A stretch of 64,000 nucleotides of DNA from CBDBND01 sp965262665 (GTDB lineage Bacteria > Pseudomonadota > Alphaproteobacteria > Rhodospirillales > Rhodospirillaceae), in the NCBI GenBank assembly GCA_965262665.1, contig CBDHFR010000004.1, positions 930,001 to 994,000 of the forward strand. The letters are read 5' to 3'. The notes under the pieces were generated by a model. That model was given only the letters and a program-made list of their open reading frames with translations, did not search any database and was not told the DNA's origin. Of this stretch, positions 60,773 through 64,000 are shown in pieces (within the stretch, counting starts at the first letter, position 1; every line of letters begins with the position of its first letter). A program made the translations under genes and the position numbers.

Positions 60773-61432
60773 ATGCGCATCGACATTGTCTTCGATACGG
60801 TTTGCCCCTGGTGTTATGTGGGCAAGAAGCGGTTTGATCGTGCCCTCAAACTGCGCCCTCATCTCACTCCGGATATCCGTTTTCGCTCTTTCCTGCTCAA
60901 TCCTGACCTTCCGCCCAATGGGGTGGACCGGAAAGAATTCCTAGAACGGGAGTTCGGCTCATCGCAGCAATATGACCGGATCATCGAGTCCCTGATCTTT
61001 ACTGGAAAAGGTGAAGGCATCAATTTCGCGCTGGACCGCATAGAGCGCACGCCTAAATCAGCAAATTCCCATCGGCTCGTCAGGCTGGCGCAAACCATTG
61101 GTGCGCAAAGCAAGGCCGTGGACGCTCTGTTTTCAGCCTATTTCGAACGGGGATTGGATATCGGCGATACCGAAACTCTGATTCGTCTGGCCGAGGAGAT
61201 CGGATTGGAGCGCGGTGTTGCGACGACTCACCTCATGAGCGACGGTGACCTCAATTCCGTTTTCAATGAAAATGCGCGCATGCATCGCATGGGGATCGCC
61301 GGCGTGCCGTGCTACATCTTCAACGAAAGCAAAGCCATTGCCGGCGCTCAGGAACCGGAAATCATCGTTCGCATGATGGATATGGCCTCAACTCAAGATG
61401 CAAACAATCCGGTACTGCAGAGTACAGGTTAA
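60773..61432 (+). CDS. DsbA-family (FrnE-like) oxidoreductase
   Basis: A 219-residue thioredoxin-fold protein of the FrnE/2-hydroxychromene-2-carboxylate isomerase-like group. It starts MRIDIVFDTVCPWCYVGKKR with a CPWC motif at residues 11-14 and a helical insertion (FLEREFGSSQQYDRIIESL). The cis-Pro motif GIAGVPCYIFNESKAIAGAQ near residue 180 completes the site. No signal peptide, so it is cytosolic. Family roles include oxidative-stress disulfide chemistry and small-molecule isomerisation. The start at 60773 lies at the family start; upstream codons in frame are not conserved. It is divergent from the SDR at 60592 and convergent with the SDR at 61451. Confidence 0.85.
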   Translation: MRIDIVFDTVCPWCYVGKKRFDRALKLRPHLTPDIRFRSFLLNPDLPPNGVDRKEFLEREFGSSQQYDRIIESLIFTGKGEGINFALDRIERTPKSANSHRLVRLAQTIGAQSKAVDALFSAYFERGLDIGDTETLIRLAEEIGLERGVATTHLMSDGDLNSVFNENARMHRMGIAGVPCYIFNESKAIAGAQEPEIIVRMMDMASTQDANNPVLQSTG

Positions 61433-61450
61433 TACCATCACGCTGTTTGC

Positions 61451-62169
61451 TTAGTTGTCAGGCGTCAACGTCGCCAAATCGTTTTCCCACCCATTTATAG
61501 GCCGGTCCTGGTCGCGAAATATTTCAAAGGTCGTGTTATCCGTATGGGGTGATGTCATGGCCTCGACCATAACGGCGGCGAGGTCTTCCCTGGGCATTTG
61601 TCCGGGGCTCCCGAGGTCTCCTTGTTGCAAACGTATTCCGGCTTCATATCCAGGTTCATCAAGCAATTGCGGCGGACGGACAACGGCATAGGGAACCTCG
61701 GAGCGGCGCAAGTAATCTTCGCCTAAATATTTCCAGATAAGAAGGTTGTTGAACCCGTTGTTAAAGCCGTGCCCAACGATGGTGACGTTTGCCGATGACA
61801 GCAAAACAAAACGCTTGATGATACCAGCCTCTTTCGCCGCATCGACCAGATGAGTCACACCTTTGTAGTCGACGATCTCGGGACGGTTGGGACCAAGCAG
61901 TTCACGGGCGCCAACGGCGCATTGAACGTAGTCCACGCCAGTCAAGACGGGTCACGCACGTCCCCTTTAACCCACTCAATGTCTATGCCGGTCCTTTGCC
62001 GTGCAGCATTGGGATCGCGAGTTAGACCCCGAACCTCATGGCCGGCGTCAAGGAGCTGGCGGATGAGATGCTGGCCCGTGCCGCCACTTGCACCGGCAAC
62101 GAATACCACATGGGCCTCTGCCGAGAATGAGAGAAGCGCGGCGAAAACAGCGGCAACAAGAGTGCGCAT
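61451..62169 (-). pseudogene. NAD(P)-binding atypical SDR, broken by a small internal deletion/frameshift
   Basis: The 5' frame from ATG 62169 reads a signal segment (TLVAAVFAALLSFSAEA), the cofactor loop VVFVAGASGGTGQHLIRQLL and ends GDVRDPS at TGA 61942-61944. Overlapping it in another frame is LTGVDYVQCAVGARELLGPN, VDAAKEAGIIKRFVLLSSAN and the C-terminus to 61451. In homologues about ten residues (DP..L..AL.GVD) link the two. So a short deletion shifted the frame at about 61940. Re-initiation at the TTG (61945) could make the C-terminal half, but not a full enzyme. The start is 4 bases after the upstream nitrilase stop. Confidence 0.75.
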
Positions 62170-62172
62170 GGT

Positions 62173-63220
62173 TTATTCCGCCGCCTCCGGTAGGTTGACC
62201 ACACCTGCTTTAGCCACATTGCCGAGCGCCTCTTCCTGAATTTCCATAATCCGTGCTTTGGAATCCATGGGCGCATCGGCGAACTGATTGGGCGGATAGA
62301 AAGAGGTTTGGTTATAGAGCGGCCTGTACATCTCGACTCGTTGACGCAGCAAGCGATTGCCGACTCCGGGAATACGGCGGGCCCGGCGCAATGCTTCTAC
62401 ATCAATAGTGGCGGAGGCGACCGTACTTTCACCGGGCCACCAACATCGGCAATAATGCGACCGTGAAAGTCGATGATCTTTGAATGGCCGAGGGTCCGAC
62501 CTTCGGGAATGAACGTGCCGATCTGTCCCGTGGCGTTGGTGGAAACCAAAAACATCATGTTTTCTGACGCCCGTACTTTCTTAGCGGACTCCCAAGCCCA
62601 TTTATCAGCTGCGCCATGGTCCGACGTCGGATGAAGCAGCACCTCTGCGCCACGGAACATGAACATACGCGCCGATTCCTGATACATGATCTCGCCACAC
62701 GGCATCATCGCGATGTTACCGAGAGGTGTTTTCGCAACAGGAAACGTGCCTTCTAAACCGTATTTATCCAGATAGGCATCCATGAAGTCGTGGGGTGATG
62801 CCGTATGCACCGTATTGATGCGGCGATATTTGAGAATGATGTCCCCGGACGGATTAATGAGATAGGAACAATTAAAATAGCGTCTTGGCCAGTCGGGATC
62901 TTTACTCATAGCTGTTGGCGTCAATGTAACACTTCAGGTCCTGTGCCGCTTTTTGCAATTTGCCCGTCTACGGACCGGGGATTTCAATGCAGGCTTTATC
63001 GATCCACTCCTCCGCGCTTTCCAACAAGGGAAAGCCGGTCAATGCGAATTCCGGATAAAGCAACAATTGGGGTCCACCACCCCCTGGCCGTACCCATGGC
63101 CAGGGTGACCCAGCGGTCGAGATTGGTATTTACGATAGCCATGGCCTCTTCGCGATTGGTCGCGCTGTTGACCGTGTAGGTATAGACCTGCATGCAGGTT
63201 GCTGTCCAAGGCTGTACCAT
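62173..63220 (-). pseudogene. carbon-nitrogen hydrolase (nitrilase superfamily), broken copy
   Basis: ATG 63220 (behind AGGAG) begins MVQPWTATCMQVYTYTVNSA and reaches RWVTLAMG. Frame changes follow near 63100, 62910 and 62425, and a TAG (GP-stop-TGKLQK) lies near 62975. Pieced together it reads LLLYPEFALTGFPLLESAEE (catalytic Glu), RYFNCSYLINPSGDIILKYR, FPVAKTPLGNIAMMPCGEIM (nucleophile-region Cys in MMPCGE), RGAEVLLHPTSDHGAADKWA and GRTLGHSKIIDFHGRIIADV. Nitrilase-family enzymes hydrolyse nitriles or amides with a Glu-Lys-Cys triad. It is a decayed near-duplicate of the adjacent gene at 63237. Confidence 0.8.
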
Positions 63221-63236
63221 TGCCTTTCTCCTGACT

Positions 63237-64000
63237 CTATTTGATGTTTTTTGCCGGAAGCATGCCCCGCTTCACCATATTCTCAAGGGATTCGCCGAGC
63301 GCAACACGAACCATCTTTTTAGACTCCATGGGTTTGTCGGCAAATTTGTTCACGGGGTAAATGGACGTGCTGGCATATAACTTGGCATACGCTTCAGGAC
63401 GTGCCATGGCGATGCGGTTAAACCCACCGGTGTTTGCCCGTACGCGGCGCAAAGCTTCGATGTCGATCAATGCAGAGCAGCGTAGAGATTCACCCGGCGT
63501 CGGTCCCTGGGCAAGGACACGCCCTTCCCAATCGAAAATCCGTGATTGCCCGGCAATATCATGAATGCCGCGGTAGGCTTCCGGCATTCCGCCGGCATTG
63601 GCGGAGACCAGGTAAACCATGTTCTCCGATGCCCTGACCTTTTTTGCCGACTGCCAACTCCAATTGTCATCGGCACCGTAATCGGAAGTGGGATGGAGAA
63701 TGATCTCAGCGCCCTGGAAGGTCAGTGCCCGCGCCGGTTCGGGGTACATGATTTCACCACACGGCATCATACCAATATTGCCGATCGGAGTTTTGGCGAC
63801 AGGGAACATTCCATCCAAACCGTACTTGTCTAAATACTTATCAAGAAAATCGTGTGGCGAATTAGAGTGAGCCGTATTGATCCGGCGGTACTTCAAAATT
63901 ATGTCGCCGGACGGATTAACGAGATAGGAACAATTAAAATAGCGTCCTGGCCAATCCGGATCGGTTTCGTAACTATTGGCACCTATGTAACACTTTTTGT
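63237..64000 (-). CDS. carbon-nitrogen hydrolase (nitrilase superfamily), partial at the window edge
   Basis: The frame is open from the right edge to 63237. Visible parts are YIGANSYETDPDWPGRYFNC, SYLVNPSGDIILKYRRINTA (catalytic Lys in LKYRR), FPVAKTPIGNIGMMPCGEIM with Cys in MMPCGE, RALTFQGAEIILHPTSDYGA and SRIFDWEGRVLAQGPTPGES, then a C-terminal tail rich in Asn/Lys. The N-terminal third with the catalytic Glu is outside the window. It is about 70% alike by eye to the pseudogene downstream, to which it is 16 bases upstream, so the two arose by tandem duplication and formed an operon with the SDR at 61451. Confidence 0.85.
   Translation of the reverse strand, partial: KKCYIGANSYETDPDWPGRYFNCSYLVNPSGDIILKYRRINTAHSNSPHDFLDKYLDKYGLDGMFPVAKTPIGNIGMMPCGEIMYPEPARALTFQGAEIILHPTSDYGADDNWSWQSAKKVRASENMVYLVSANAGGMPEAYRGIHDIAGQSRIFDWEGRVLAQGPTPGESLRCSALIDIEALRRVRANTGGFNRIAMARPEAYAKLYASTSIYPVNKFADKPMESKKMVRVALGESLENMVKRGMLPAKNIK

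Overview
The window reads as an alphaproteobacterial chromosome, most likely Rhodospirillales-like or a related uncultured lineage. Two backbone blocks have gene orders typical of that class. The first (1-26.4 kb, plus strand) runs 5-FTHF cyclo-ligase, YmdB-type phosphoesterase, yebC, ruvCAB, ybgC, tolQRAB, pal, cpoB, tilS, ftsH, folP, glmM, thiD, an SLC13 permease, serC, serA, hisZ, purA. The second (36.8-44.9 kb, minus strand) runs mltB-like, rlpA, dacA-like, tmk, holB, metG, tatD. These genes are intact, tightly packed and often overlap by 4 bases (ATGA/GTGA), as expected for operons of DNA repair, envelope constriction, wall turnover and serine/purine/histidine synthesis.

Insertion sequences and their debris are wedged between and into these blocks: between pal and cpoB (8.7-9.5 kb), between folP and glmM (15.35-16.8 kb, with a complete-looking IS5 family copy next to a 5'-truncated IS630 copy), after purA (26.85-28.3 kb), and around 34-36 kb. 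An accessory unit at 28.7-34.1 kb carries a TonB-dependent receptor, a spinster-type MFS transporter, an alpha/beta hydrolase with an unusual nucleophile elbow and a DUF3574 protein. It looks like an uptake-and-hydrolysis module for an unknown small molecule.

From 44.9 to 56.6 kb the sequence is a scrapyard. It holds IS256, IS21, IS481, IS3 and IS630 remnants, a cut-down ABC transporter, and a decayed methylthioadenosine salvage unit (mtnP intact; mtnA fused to a class II aldolase, with two frameshifts and a 3' truncation). It also holds tRNA-Ser(UGA) with an adjacent P4-type integrase and a collapsed prophage or island (alpA frameshifted, replication ATPase joined to a portal gene), and a TPR/O-GlcNAc-transferase-like gene broken by a 378-bp IS630-derived miniature element, two frameshifts and a stop. 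The last part (56.7-64 kb) encodes a membrane protein, a second alpha/beta hydrolase with the same unusual elbow, an NTF2-like lipoprotein, three NAD(P)-binding proteins, a DsbA-like oxidoreductase and two tandem nitrilase-family genes. One nitrilase and one NAD(P)-binding gene are broken.

The overall picture is an intact housekeeping core beside heavy IS fragmentation and many pseudogenes, which suggests ongoing genome reduction, as in a host-associated or recently bottlenecked lineage. Sequencing or assembly indels cannot be excluded as the cause of some single-base lesions. I did not find a clear new multi-gene defence or mobile system. The best leads are the mtnA-aldolase fusion, the two GxHxG hydrolases in different gene sets, the IS630 hybrid and miniature derivatives, and a fragment of a DUF3732-type ATPase.
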